Shown: in pieces, positions 1 through 8,435 of the stretch | Layout: every line of letters begins with the position of its first letter | How positions within the stretch are numbered: position 1 is the stretch's first letter | Assembly (NCBI GenBank): GCA_937952305.1 | Contig: CALFZO010000004.1 | Span: 1 to 64,000, forward strand | Direction: 5' to 3' | DNA from: an uncultured Anaerolineales bacterium | Lineage (GTDB): Bacteria; Chloroflexota; Anaerolineae; Anaerolineales; UBA6663 | DNA: 64,000 nucleotides | Made by a program: the position numbers and the translations under genes | Notes under the pieces: generated by a model | The model's input: only the letters and a program-made list of their open reading frames with translations | Databases searched by the model: none | What the model was told of the DNA's origin: nothing

Positions 1-710
1 GACAGGATGAGCTCGATGCGCTGGCTGTCAGGCAGGTATTTCTCTTTGCCAATCTGGTCAAACCCCAGGTTGGCCCCGGTTTGTGCGACCGCCCGCAGAT
101 ACTCCAGTTCGGGCTTGTGGTCCAGATGCCCGATCAGAACACGCTCCGGCGGCACGCCTTCGGCTTTCAACAGGGCGATCTGCTCCAGCGCCAGGGTGCC
201 CATTTCTGTGTGCGTCGAAATCAGCGCGCCCGTTGCCCGGTGAGCCCGGGCGGCCGCCCGAAATACCTTCTCCTCGGCCGGCGTGATGACATTCAAGCTC
301 GACGCCGCTTTGATCAGGCCGGCGCGGACACCGGTGTCGGCCATGCCGGCGGTGAGGTCCTGAACCATCTCGTCAGCCAGAGCCTCAATGCTCCGGGCTT
401 CCACCCAGGGGTGGCAGAATTTGTGCTTGTGCCAGCCGGTCGCACCAATAACGTGCACCCCGGTGGCCAGGGCGATCTCACGCAGGGCCAGCGGGTCACG
501 GCCATAATCCCGCGGTGTCATTTCCACCAGCGCCCGCCCCCCCGCCTGATGAAAGTAGCCCACCTCGCGAATGGCCGCCGCAACACTGTCCATCCGCAGG
601 TCAGGGTCAGTCACGCTGGCTGGGGGATGCGTGATGAGGTGCTCATGGGTATAGGTAATTCCCAGCGCCGCCGGTGGAATGTCGCCGCATACCGTCCGAA
701 TGATGCCCAT
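1..710 (-). CDS. Phosphotriesterase-family metal-dependent hydrolase, 3' truncated by window edge
   Basis: The first 236 codons of a phosphotriesterase (PTE/aryldialkylphosphatase) family TIM-barrel hydrolase are visible; the C-terminus lies outside the window. Metal-site residues are in family order: H22 and H24 in THEHL, the bridging lysine K134 in GLIK, H167 in STHTE and H195 in GHLDH. The last aspartate ligand would be beyond the edge. Family members in bacteria are often lactonases or hydrolases of phosphorylated sugar lactones; the real substrate is unknown. The ATG at 708-710 is the first in frame. It is the most distal visible gene of the minus-strand operon starting at 6185. A PTE homologue next to a YhfZ-like regulator recalls the E. 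coli yhf cluster (php/yhfV with yhfZ), which is inference. Confidence 0.85.
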   Translation of the reverse strand, partial: MGIIRTVCGDIPPAALGITYTHEHLITHPPASVTDPDLRMDSVAAAIREVGYFHQAGGRALVEMTPRDYGRDPLALREIALATGVHVIGATGWHKHKFCHPWVEARSIEALADEMVQDLTAGMADTGVRAGLIKAASSLNVITPAEEKVFRAAARAHRATGALISTHTEMGTLALEQIALLKAEGVPPERVLIGHLDHKPELEYLRAVAQTGANLGFDQIGKEKYLPDSQRIELIL

Positions 711-758
711 GCTGTTATCCCGCTTCGGCCAGCGTGATCGGCCAGTGGCCGGCCGCTG

Positions 759-1835
759 TCAAGGCAGCAGCGCCAAGCTCCGGCGCTGCTGAGCACTCAA
801 CACCGCCGTATCCACGATTTGTTGGCCAATCCGGCAGATGGCAGGCGACAGCGGGCCATGCACCGGAGCCCCGGTTTGCAGGCTGTACACGAAATTCTGG
901 ATGGGATTCTGAAAGGGCGGCAGCAGTTCATCGACCAGCAATGCCTGGCCCTCGGGGTGCGCCCGGGTCTGCACCCGCACCGTCGCCTCATAGTCATAGG
1001 AGCTGATCGTCCCGGCTGTGCCTTTGATTACGAATCCACACTTGGGCTGGGGCTGATGAGTCCAAGGATCGGTGAAGGTTCCCCACCGTGTCTCATATTT
1101 GGATAACCCCTTGGCATAGCGGGCGAGCGTAATGCTGTGCTCGTCGACCTCCAATCCCACCGGCTCATCCGCCATCGTCATGATTTCGATCGGCTTGTCA
1201 CCGCCGTGGAACCAGGTCCCCAAGGTGACCCCATAACCCAGATAATCCAGCAGCGAACCACCCCCCTGCGCGCGGCGGTAGAACCAACTCTCGGCTTTAC
1301 GCTCCTGGGCGATCTCAGCGGCGACCTCCACTTTGTCCGCCACATGGAAGAGCGGCCCGCGGTTGCCATCGTAATAATGCACTTCGAGCACCTGACCAAT
1401 CACGCCCTCATCGATCAGCCGCTTGGCGGTGACGTGCGGGGGATACCACGCCAGGGGCCAGTTGATGACCAGTTGTCGGCCGGTCACCCGCATAGCCGCG
1501 AGCATGGCGTCGGCCTCCGCCACTGAAGCGGCGAAGGGTTTTTCCACCAGGATGTGGACGTTGAAAGGGGCGACCCGCTCGACCCACTGGCCATGGGCAG
1601 CGGTCGCCGGACAGAGGATCGCGATGTCAGGCCGGGTCACTTCCAGGCACTGCCGGTAGTCGGTAAACACCCGCTCCCGCGGAATGCCGAAGTTCTTTAT
1701 CGCCGCCGCCATGCGCTCGGGCTGCTCATCGCAAATGCCGGCGATCTCGACATTCGGGTGCGTGTGCGCCTGACGCAGCAAGTCACCCATATGCATATGA
1801 TCAAAATTGATGCCAACAACCTTGAGTTTCGACAT
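759..1835 (-). CDS. Gfo/Idh/MocA-family oxidoreductase
   Basis: Predicted NAD(P)-dependent sugar or cyclitol dehydrogenase of about 358 residues. The N-terminal half has the Rossmann order of the Gfo/Idh/MocA family, including the VEKPFA lysine-proline motif near residue 97, followed by the C-terminal substrate-binding alpha/beta domain. The dinucleotide glycine loop is unusual: the first strand is followed by GINFDHMHMG instead of a clear GxGxxG, so cofactor binding may differ. The ATG at 1833-1835 is preceded by GGGAG at a good distance; a TTG 12 nt upstream is less likely. It is the second dehydrogenase of this type in the operon, 80 nt after its paralogue. Substrate not predictable from sequence. 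Confidence 0.88.
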   Translation of the reverse strand: MSKLKVVGINFDHMHMGDLLRQAHTHPNVEIAGICDEQPERMAAAIKNFGIPRERVFTDYRQCLEVTRPDIAILCPATAAHGQWVERVAPFNVHILVEKPFAASVAEADAMLAAMRVTGRQLVINWPLAWYPPHVTAKRLIDEGVIGQVLEVHYYDGNRGPLFHVADKVEVAAEIAQERKAESWFYRRAQGGGSLLDYLGYGVTLGTWFHGGDKPIEIMTMADEPVGLEVDEHSITLARYAKGLSKYETRWGTFTDPWTHQPQPKCGFVIKGTAGTISSYDYEATVRVQTRAHPEGQALLVDELLPPFQNPIQNFVYSLQTGAPVHGPLSPAICRIGQQIVDTAVLSAQQRRSLALLP

Positions 1836-1915
1836 GGTGTCTCCCAATGTGAGCGCGGCGGCCTCGGCGGGGTGCCGGGCGAGCGGCGTTCAGGCGCCCG
1901 CCAATAACCGGCCCG

Positions 1916-3073
1916 TTAGGCTTCCAGGCCCGGCAAACGGCGGACTTCGCCGGGACGCTTGGGCCGGCCCTCGTGAGCGCTGCCGATCGCGGCAAACGCG
2001 AGCGCCAGGCTGCGCAGGTTGCCGGCGGCCTCATTGGAGGGCGCTTGGTTGGCCTCAATCGCGTAGAGTAACTCCGCCATGGCGCCATGGAAACCATCGG
2101 GGAACCATTTGCCCGTCAACGGCGGAGAGGCCACGCCCTGCGAGGTAAAAAGCTGCACCGTCTGCTCCTGCAGCCCCGGGCCGCTGCTCAGGGCGGTCGC
2201 CTGGGTGCCCACCAGGAAGGTGCGGTCGTGAGATCCCCGGTTTGTGGCCGCGTTGAAGCTTAGGGTGGCTTGCGCCGTCGGATAGTCAACCAGCACGTGG
2301 GCCAGCATCGGCGGGCGTGGGCGCTGGCCTCTGGCCTGGGCGGTTGCGGCAAAGACCTGCAGCGGCTCCTCGGCGCCGAAGTAACAGGTCAGCATGTCGA
2401 ACCAGTGGATGGCGAAATCATACAGCACCAAATCGGCGATCTCGTCAAAGGGCGTGCCGACCACCCAGGAATGGTCCCAGTGCACCGACAGATCGGCTGT
2501 CGTCAACTCACCCAGCAGGCCGGCGGCAACAGCCTGTCGTAGATAGGCGACATGCGGCGCCCAGCGGCCGTTCTGATTGACGGCCAGGCGCACCCCCTGG
2601 CGCTCGGCCAGCTCGCACAGGCGCGCCCCGTCGGCGAGGTCGAGCACAAACGGCTTCTGGCTGAGAATATGCTTGCGGGCGAGCAGCGCCGCCTCGATCA
2701 GCGGCACCCGCTCGGCGGGATGGGTGGCCAGGTCCACCACGTGCACGTCATCGCGCCGCAACACCTCCCGGAAATCCGTGTAGACAGCGGCCTCGGGAAA
2801 ATACTCAGCGCGGCGGTTTTCCGCGCGCCCGCCATCGAGGTCGCAGAGCGCGACCACCTCATAGCCGGCCGCGCGGTAGGCCGTCAAGTGGTGCGCGGTG
2901 ATGCCGCCGCAGCCGATGAGGGCAATTCCAGTTGGCCGAGAACGGAGCGTACGCGGCTGGTAGGGCAATTCCGGCGCGGAGACAGCGGCCACCGGCCGGC
3001 CTTGCGCGCCGGCATAAGCAGCCTCCTGTTCCCGCGTGCGTTCGGTCCGTTCTGGGTTGGATGTTTTGGCCAC
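1916..3073 (-). CDS. Gfo/Idh/MocA-family oxidoreductase with N-terminal extension
   Basis: Predicted NAD(P)-dependent dehydrogenase of a sugar, sugar acid or inositol. A canonical nucleotide loop IALIGCGGITAHH follows an unusual polar N-terminal extension of roughly 45 residues, and the SQKPF motif (EKP position, with Gln replacing Glu) lies about 95 residues later. The C-terminal domain is normal. I place the start at the GTG of 3071-3073 because GGGAG sits 6 nt before it; a GTG at 3086-3088, directly abutting the upstream SDR stop, is an alternative. Tight coupling to the SDR gene argues for the same pathway. Paired MocA-type dehydrogenases plus an SDR suggest successive oxidation or epimerisation at different ring carbons (inference). 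Confidence 0.87.
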   Translation of the reverse strand: MAKTSNPERTERTREQEAAYAGAQGRPVAAVSAPELPYQPRTLRSRPTGIALIGCGGITAHHLTAYRAAGYEVVALCDLDGGRAENRRAEYFPEAAVYTDFREVLRRDDVHVVDLATHPAERVPLIEAALLARKHILSQKPFVLDLADGARLCELAERQGVRLAVNQNGRWAPHVAYLRQAVAAGLLGELTTADLSVHWDHSWVVGTPFDEIADLVLYDFAIHWFDMLTCYFGAEEPLQVFAATAQARGQRPRPPMLAHVLVDYPTAQATLSFNAATNRGSHDRTFLVGTQATALSSGPGLQEQTVQLFTSQGVASPPLTGKWFPDGFHGAMAELLYAIEANQAPSNEAAGNLRSLALAFAAIGSAHEGRPKRPGEVRRLPGLEA

Positions 3074-3088
3074 AGGTCGCTCCCTCAC

Positions 3089-3850
3089 TCAGATCGCGCC
3101 GCCGTCAATCACAAGATTCTGGCCGGTCATATAGGCCGCTTCAGCGGAAGCGAGGAAAAGGATCCCCGTGGCTATTTCATCTGGAGCACCCTGACGCCGC
3201 ATGGGAACACCTTGCGCCACCGCCTCCGCTTGCCGCTCCCGGCCGCCCATAAAACCGATAATGGGCTGATTGAAAGGTGTATCGATCCAGCCGGGGCAAA
3301 TGCAATTGACCCGGATTCCGTCACCACTGACTTCCAGGGCCAGGGCGCGGGAGAAAGCGATAATGGCGCCTTTGGAAGCGGCGTAGGCCACCCCGCCGGC
3401 GCCGCCGCGCAGGCCGGCCGTCGAACCGACATTCACAATGGCGGCGCCCTGGCGTTGGCGAAGGTAAGGCACCCCATACTTGGCCATCAGGAAACACGAC
3501 CGGACGTTGACGGCCATCAGAGCCTCCCAATCGGCATCCGGGAATTCCGTCAGCCGGCCGCAGAGCTGCCTGCCGGCGTTGTTCACCAGGATATCGATGG
3601 CGCCCATGTGGCTGGCGGCTGCCGCCAGCAAAGCCTTAACCTGCCCGGCGTCGGAGACATCGGCTTGGACAAACCAGGCCTGGCCACCGGCGTCCCGAAT
3701 CTGGGCGGCGGCCGCCTCCCCCGCGGCCCGATTCAAATCGGCAATGATCACCTGTGCCTGTTCTTGGGCAAATAGCAGGGCAGTGGCCTGACCGATCCCG
3801 GCGGCGCCGCCGGTAACAATCGCCTTTCGGCCCGCGAGACGAGCTGTCAT
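3089..3850 (-). CDS. Short-chain dehydrogenase/reductase (SDR)
   Basis: Classical SDR of 253 residues. The cofactor motif TGGAAGIGQ is near residue 12, NNAG follows in the ILVNNAG strand, and the catalytic Y-x-x-x-K is visible as YAASK. The C-terminal part (GWIDTPF region, then MTGQNLVIDGG) is standard for the FabG-like group. The open frame extends far upstream, but the ATG at 3848-3850 is chosen because GGAGG lies 5-9 nt before it and the SDR fold begins immediately after. A second SDR (7645-8430) occurs in the other operon. Together with the two MocA-type dehydrogenases it likely oxidises the imported polyol or sugar; the substrate is unknown. Confidence 0.9.
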   Translation of the reverse strand: MTARLAGRKAIVTGGAAGIGQATALLFAQEQAQVIIADLNRAAGEAAAAQIRDAGGQAWFVQADVSDAGQVKALLAAAASHMGAIDILVNNAGRQLCGRLTEFPDADWEALMAVNVRSCFLMAKYGVPYLRQRQGAAIVNVGSTAGLRGGAGGVAYAASKGAIIAFSRALALEVSGDGIRVNCICPGWIDTPFNQPIIGFMGGRERQAEAVAQGVPMRRQGAPDEIATGILFLASAEAAYMTGQNLVIDGGAI

Positions 3851-3917
3851 CGTGTCCTCCATGTTCCCAGGTGGCCGCGCTGTCGAGTTGAGCGCGGCCT
3901 GCCTGTTTGGCTGGCGA

Positions 3918-4883
3918 TCAATGGCCGGCGTGTTGCGCGGCCCAGATGGCGGCGCCCAGCGCGCCGGCATCCGCGCCGAGCAGGGACTGAACAATCCGGA
4001 TACGCTCAACCGGCGTGGCGCGGCACCGTTCCCGCACGGCGACGCGGATCGGCTCCAACAGCAGCTCCCCGAGGTTGGCCACACTGCCGCCCAGCACAAC
4101 ACAATCCGGGCTTACCGTCGTCACGATGTTGGCGACGCCGACCCCCAGATAGGTGGTCACCCGTTGCAGCACCGCCAATGCCACTTCATCGCCTTCCCGG
4201 GCCGCGGCCCCCACCAGTTCCGGCGTGACACGGTCTGATGAGCCGCCGGCCAGATCAAGCAGACGGGAGGGCTGGCCGCTGGCCAACTGCTGAGTTGCCA
4301 ACGCCTGGATGGCCTTCCCGCTGGCGTAGGTCTCCAAGCAACCCCGGTTCCCGCAGGTGCAGGCCGGTCCGTCGGGAGCCAAGGTCATATGTCCGAATTC
4401 GCCGGCGGTGCCGTCTATCCCCAGAAACAGGCGCCCGGCGAGCGCGATCCCGCCGCCGACCCCTGTGCCCAGCGTCAAGCCCACCACGGTGGCGTGGCCC
4501 CGCCCCGCGCCCAGCGTGGCTTCCGCAAGAACGAAGGCCCGCGCATCGTTGATCAGCCAGACAGGGCGACCCAGCTTGGCGGCCAGCCCCGGGCCGGCCG
4601 GCACATCGCGCCAGGCGCCCTGTAGGTTGGGAAGAAACTGCGTGTGGCCGGTTCTGGAATCGAAGACGCCCGGAACGCCCAGCCCAATTCCGTCGAGGGA
4701 GGGCAGCGGGATGGCCCCGTCAGCACAGGCGACCCGGACGAGGTCGGCCATGCGGCCCAGCACCGACTGTGGCCCGGCCTGGGAGTCGGTCGGCCCCTGC
4801 GCGCGGGCCAGAACGCGGCCGCTGGCGGTGTCGACGACGGCCACGGCGATCTTGGTGCCACCCAGGTCAATCCCGGCGAACAT
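3918..4883 (-). CDS. ROK-family sugar kinase
   Basis: ATP-dependent sugar kinase of the ROK family (glucokinase, fructokinase or N-acetylhexosamine kinase type), 321 residues, cytoplasmic. Visible marks: the phosphate loop DLGGTK at residues 6-11, catalytic aspartate D113 in IND, the GTGVGGG loop at about 139-145, and the zinc site formed by H165 with C175, C177 and C182 of CTCGNRGC. It lacks an N-terminal winged helix, so it is an enzyme rather than a ROK repressor. It starts at an ATG preceded by AAAGGTGG, 9 nt after the FAD oxidoreductase stop. It would phosphorylate the sugar freed by the glycosidase or dehydrogenases; exact sugar not readable from sequence. Confidence 0.9.
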   Translation of the reverse strand: MFAGIDLGGTKIAVAVVDTASGRVLARAQGPTDSQAGPQSVLGRMADLVRVACADGAIPLPSLDGIGLGVPGVFDSRTGHTQFLPNLQGAWRDVPAGPGLAAKLGRPVWLINDARAFVLAEATLGAGRGHATVVGLTLGTGVGGGIALAGRLFLGIDGTAGEFGHMTLAPDGPACTCGNRGCLETYASGKAIQALATQQLASGQPSRLLDLAGGSSDRVTPELVGAAAREGDEVALAVLQRVTTYLGVGVANIVTTVSPDCVVLGGSVANLGELLLEPIRVAVRERCRATPVERIRIVQSLLGADAGALGAAIWAAQHAGH

Positions 4884-4892
4884 AGGCCACCT

Positions 4893-6185
4893 TTAGGACA
4901 ATGCCGAGAAGAGGGCGCCGTCACGGCGCAGTTGGTGTTGCAGCCCGTCCACAGGAACAGCCCGGCAGCGGCCCCCCTGCCTGAGCGCCAGGGCCGCGGC
5001 GGTGCCGGCCGCCTGTCCCATGGCCATGCATTGCCCCATACTGCGAACGGAAGCATGGGCATCGTGGGTAGCCGACAGGCAACGCCCGGCCGTCAGCAGG
5101 TTCTCCACCTTCTGGGGGATGAGGCAGCGATAGGGAATATCATAGGTGGCGCCGGCCGCGAGATATTCCCAGCGGGTATCGTGGCCGGCATGATGGTCTT
5201 CAATCGGCGCGCCACATTGGGCAATGGCATCGGCGAATTGGCGGGCGGACAGGACGTCCTCGCGGGTCAACCGATAGTCGCCGAACACGCGCCGGGTCTC
5301 ACGTATGCCGATCTGCGTGCAGAAGTTCAGCAGGAAAGCGTTCTCATAGCCAGGGATGCGTTCGCGCAGAAACCGGACATACTCAAGCGCTTGGGCCCGC
5401 CCGGCCAATTCGGCTTTGGTCAATTCAACGGGGTCGGTGCCATCCACGTAGGCAACCCGCGTCAGGTTGGTCGCCACCACGCCGCGGACCGGCGTCCGAT
5501 GGAGGCTGCCCTCCTCACGCGGCAGGTGGTAGTCACCGCTCAGGTTAGCCTCGCGCATCAGCCGCACCAAATCCGCCCGTTTGACCTGCAGAGCGCGCGC
5601 CTCGTCGACGTTGCCGAGGCGGAAGGTGGTGGTCAAGGACTGGGCCGGCCCATCCTCCCCGGCTGCTTGAAAAGGCACGCCAGCCCGGAAACAGAGATCG
5701 GCATCGCCTGAGGCATCCACAAAAACCTGGCCCGTGATCAGGCCGAGCCCGCTCTTTCCGCTGACCACGATCCCGGTGACGGATTCGCCTTCCCTGACCA
5801 CATCCACACAGAACGTGTGCAGCCGAATGCGGACAGAGGCCTCTTGCGCCGTTTGCTCCCAGACGACCTGGAGGGTGGGTGGATCATAGGTGACGGCCTG
5901 ACCAGCCCCATAACTGCTCGGGCGCTCCAGCACCATCCCCCGGTGCTGCAGGCGCTCCACGATTTCCCACGGGAGGCCGCCGACGACGCGACGGGCGTCG
6001 TTCCCCGGCACGTAGAAGCCATAAAATGTATCCAGCACCATGGTTGAAGTGCCGCCCAAAAATCCATAACGTTCGACCAACAGGGTATCGGCACCTGTCC
6101 GGGCCGCCGCGATTGCCGCGGTGCATCCTGCTGAACCAGCACCCACGACGACTACGTCTGCGTGATCAAACACGGGGATTGACAT
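4893..6185 (-). CDS. FAD-dependent oxidoreductase (FAD-dependent dehydrogenase family, PF12831-like)
   Basis: Flavoprotein of about 430 residues and first gene of the left operon. The ADP-binding loop VVVVGAGSAGCTAA follows the start closely, and a long central region plus the C-terminal MGQCMAMGQAAGTAAA segment match the large family of FAD-dependent oxidoreductases found in carbohydrate and polyol gene clusters. The substrate cannot be deduced. The ATG at 6183-6185 is preferred over an in-frame TTG at 6206. Its leader carries a promoter and a palindromic operator shared with the ABC transporter operon (6211-6278). A role in oxidising a hydroxyl of the imported compound is inferred from context. 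Confidence 0.82.
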   Translation of the reverse strand: MSIPVFDHADVVVVGAGSAGCTAAIAAARTGADTLLVERYGFLGGTSTMVLDTFYGFYVPGNDARRVVGGLPWEIVERLQHRGMVLERPSSYGAGQAVTYDPPTLQVVWEQTAQEASVRIRLHTFCVDVVREGESVTGIVVSGKSGLGLITGQVFVDASGDADLCFRAGVPFQAAGEDGPAQSLTTTFRLGNVDEARALQVKRADLVRLMREANLSGDYHLPREEGSLHRTPVRGVVATNLTRVAYVDGTDPVELTKAELAGRAQALEYVRFLRERIPGYENAFLLNFCTQIGIRETRRVFGDYRLTREDVLSARQFADAIAQCGAPIEDHHAGHDTRWEYLAAGATYDIPYRCLIPQKVENLLTAGRCLSATHDAHASVRSMGQCMAMGQAAGTAAALALRQGGRCRAVPVDGLQHQLRRDGALFSALS

Positions 6186-6210
6186 TGTGTCCAACCGGCT
6201 AGTCAAAAGA

Positions 6211-6278
6211 ATTCAAAATACCGAATGCAATGATATCATAAAACCTAAAAACTTCAACATATTCCACGAAAATATTCA
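6211..6278 (-). promoter_or_regulatory. Promoter and operator of the FAD-oxidoreductase operon
   Basis: Read on the minus strand: -35 TTGAAG (6252-6257), 16-bp spacer, -10 TATCAT (6230-6235), then 3 nt later the operator ATTCGGTATTTTGAAT (6211-6226), whose outer arms ATTC and GAAT are inverted. An AATATTCA element (written on the plus strand) lies at 6271-6278, 13 nt beyond the -35 box. The same order with almost the same spacing is found at 22020-22092 ahead of the sugar ABC transporter. The operator covers the predicted transcription start, which fits repression. The leader is about 38 nt. Confidence 0.7.
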
Positions 6279-6314
6279 TTTCAAGATCGGATAACCACCG
6301 ATGAGTGCATGATA

Positions 6315-6345
6315 TTGTCAATAATAAACATATTGACAGGATAAT
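6315..6345 (+). promoter_or_regulatory. Inverted repeat with -35-like boxes upstream of the YhfZ-like regulator
   Basis: Perfect 8-bp arms TGTCAATA (6316-6323) and TATTGACA (6331-6338) flank a 7-nt AT-rich spacer. The right arm contains a consensus -35 hexamer TTGACA on the plus strand, and GATAAT follows at 6340-6345. This is a plausible autoregulatory site for the divergently transcribed regulator gene; the exact promoter pairing is uncertain. Confidence 0.5.
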
Positions 6346-6418
6346 CGCGACGTGTTAACTTCATATGTCTACAGAAAGTGTTCGCCAGTTTGAATGTTAT
6401 CTGAGTTAAGCGACCACC

Positions 6419-7381
6419 ATGCCAGAGACCAGCGATAGCCGTCTGCAGCCCGCTGTCGATCAGGGATTGCTCACAAAACAAGGCCAAATCATCGTCAGCT
6501 TGGCCGGCCAACTGGCTTCGGCCAAGCCCGGCGAACGGCTGCTGCCCGTGCAGGAATACGCCGAGTTGTTTCAGGCGGCCGCCGGCACCCTTCAAAACGC
6601 CTTGGACTACCTCCAAGAGATTGGTGCCGCCAAACTAGATGCCCGTGGCCGGCTGGGTACCTACGTAGTCGGGCTTGATTACGCTCAACTCTGGCAGATC
6701 GGCTTCCGCCGCCCCTTGATTGGCGCCGTGCCTCTCCCCTACACCCGCCATATCGAAGGTTTAGCCACCGCCTTACACGCTCAGTGCGCGGCCGCGCATC
6801 TCCCTGCCGCCCTCCGCTTCATGCGGGGCTCGACCGAACGCCTGCAGGCCTTAGCGGCCAGTACCGTTGACTGGGCCCTGGTGTCCAAGTTTGCGGCCCG
6901 AACCGCCCACGCCCATGGTTTCGCCGTGACGGCGGTTCTCGCCCTAGGCCCCCACAGCTATCTAGACAGCCATGTGCTGTTGATGCGCAGCCACCTGAAC
7001 GGCCGCCTGCCCGACGGCGCCCGCCTGGGCGTCGATTTCTTGTCCACAGACCATACCTACGTGTCGCGGGCGATCAGCCGCGGCAAGAAGGTTGAGTTGG
7101 TGAAGATCCAGTACGATCAATCGCTGGAATTGCTGGCCGCCGGCGCCATCGATGCTGTCGTCTGGACCAACCACGACGTGCCGGTCAGTCTGGCCGACAT
7201 CACCATCGTGCCCCTGGAAGCCGCCGAGGACCCGGAACTGGCAGAACTCAGCGAAGCCGTGCTCGTCACGGAGCAGGGCCGAACCGCCGTCGGCCACCTG
7301 CTGCCAACCCTCCTGAACATCCCCGACTTGCTCGCCATCCAGCGCGCGGTCATTGACCGGGTACGCATCCCGAGTTACTGA
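6419..7381 (+). CDS. GntR/YhfZ-like transcriptional regulator
   Basis: Predicted regulator of 320 residues. Residues about 20-85 form a winged-helix DNA-binding domain in the GntR style (AKPGERLLP, then a recognition-helix region and a wing ending LGTYVVG). The remaining two thirds look like a periplasmic-binding-protein-type effector domain, as in the YhfZ C-terminal family. No transmembrane segment is visible. It is divergent from the FAD-oxidoreductase operon, the usual place for a local regulator, and is the best candidate to bind the ATTC-n8-GAAT operators at 6211 and 22020. Family assignment is from remembered resemblance (HTH plus YhfZ_C) and is moderate. No clear Shine-Dalgarno precedes the ATG. 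Confidence 0.65.
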   Translation: MPETSDSRLQPAVDQGLLTKQGQIIVSLAGQLASAKPGERLLPVQEYAELFQAAAGTLQNALDYLQEIGAAKLDARGRLGTYVVGLDYAQLWQIGFRRPLIGAVPLPYTRHIEGLATALHAQCAAAHLPAALRFMRGSTERLQALAASTVDWALVSKFAARTAHAHGFAVTAVLALGPHSYLDSHVLLMRSHLNGRLPDGARLGVDFLSTDHTYVSRAISRGKKVELVKIQYDQSLELLAAGAIDAVVWTNHDVPVSLADITIVPLEAAEDPELAELSEAVLVTEQGRTAVGHLLPTLLNIPDLLAIQRAVIDRVRIPSY

Positions 7382-7644
7382 TCCAACGGCTGAAGTGGAT
7401 AGCGGCCGTAGCGGCCGGCCGCCTGGAAGAGCGCGGACATTGGTGGCCGGCACAGCCGCTCCCCGTGGTCTGACATGATCCGGGCCAGGTTGACGCCTGG
7501 TCAAGGCTCCAGGCAGTGGAAAATGTCCACGCCAGTTGATCGCAATCAGGCGGCGCTCACCCGCATCCAGGCGCCATACTCCGGCGCCGGTTGCGTGGTC
7601 GGCGCGCCAGGCACAGCGGCGTTGCAGAACAACGGCGCCTTGGG
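7382..7644. other. Gap with possible gene remnant
   Basis: A 263-nt stretch between convergent genes. On the minus strand two frames keep protein-like composition without an intact start: one ending in FQAAGRYGRYPLQPLDQ then a stop, and another with PEYGAWMRV. This looks like a frameshifted 3' remnant of a lost distal operon gene, but I cannot name its family and it may be ordinary spacer. Confidence 0.25.
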
Positions 7645-8430
7645 CTAGTGGGCGGTCCAACCGCCATCGACGGTCAGGACGGCCCCGGTTACAAAGCGCG
7701 CTTCGTCAGACAAGAGATACAGGGCCGCCCAGGCGACATCTTGGGGCACGCCCAAATCCCCAGTCAATGGTTGCAGCGCCGCCAGCCGCTGCCGAATGCC
7801 GGGATCAGACTGAGCACGCTGGCTCATCGGCGTCGCGATCAGGCCGGGGCAGATCACGTTGACGCGAATCCGATCTTTGGCATAGTAGGCCGCCATGGCG
7901 CGGCTCAGCGCAATCAGGCCCCCCTTGCTGGCTGCATACGCATGGGTGGCAAAGTCACTGTCCCCGCCCACTAGGCCCAGGACCGAGCTCAGGTTGACGA
8001 TGGCACCGCCCCCGTTCTCCAGCAGTTTGGGGATGCCGTACTTGGACACCAAGAATACGCTGCGCAGATTGACCGCCAGCACCTGATCCCAGCCGGCTTC
8101 CGTGCAGTCCGCAACCGGGCCATCCCCCCAGCGCCGGCCGCTGATCCCGGCGCCGTTGAAGATACCGTCGAGCCTGCCGAAAACGGCCGCGGCTTCGTTG
8201 ACGGCGTCGCGCACAGCTGTCGCCGCCGTCAGATCGACCTCAATGAAGCGGGCGGATCCCGCCTGGGCCCGGATCTCCGCTGCTGTCTGCTCCCCGCCTT
8301 CCCGCTGGCGGTCGAGTATCACGACCTGGGCGCCGGCTGCCGCGCCCAGGAGCGCGGTTGCCCGCCCAATCCCGGAGGCGCCCCCTGTGACCACGATCGT
8401 TTTGCCCGCCAGCCGGCCTGGGCCCTCCAT
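7645..8430 (-). CDS. Short-chain dehydrogenase/reductase (SDR)
   Basis: Classical SDR of 261 residues, last intact gene of the long minus-strand operon. TGGASGIGRA near residue 16 binds the dinucleotide, FNGAG takes the NNAG position (the first Asn is kept, the second is Gly), and YAASK supplies the catalytic Tyr and Lys. The C-terminus (FVTGAVLTVDGGW) is typical. It begins 5 nt after the SIS-domain gene stop; ATG at 8430 is chosen over an adjacent GTG at 8433. Its presence in a corrinoid/demethylase operon suggests that it oxidises or reduces the demethylated product (inference). Confidence 0.9.
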   Translation of the reverse strand: MEGPGRLAGKTIVVTGGASGIGRATALLGAAAGAQVVILDRQREGGEQTAAEIRAQAGSARFIEVDLTAATAVRDAVNEAAAVFGRLDGIFNGAGISGRRWGDGPVADCTEAGWDQVLAVNLRSVFLVSKYGIPKLLENGGGAIVNLSSVLGLVGGDSDFATHAYAASKGGLIALSRAMAAYYAKDRIRVNVICPGLIATPMSQRAQSDPGIRQRLAALQPLTGDLGVPQDVAWAALYLLSDEARFVTGAVLTVDGGWTAH

Positions 8431-8435
8431 CACCT

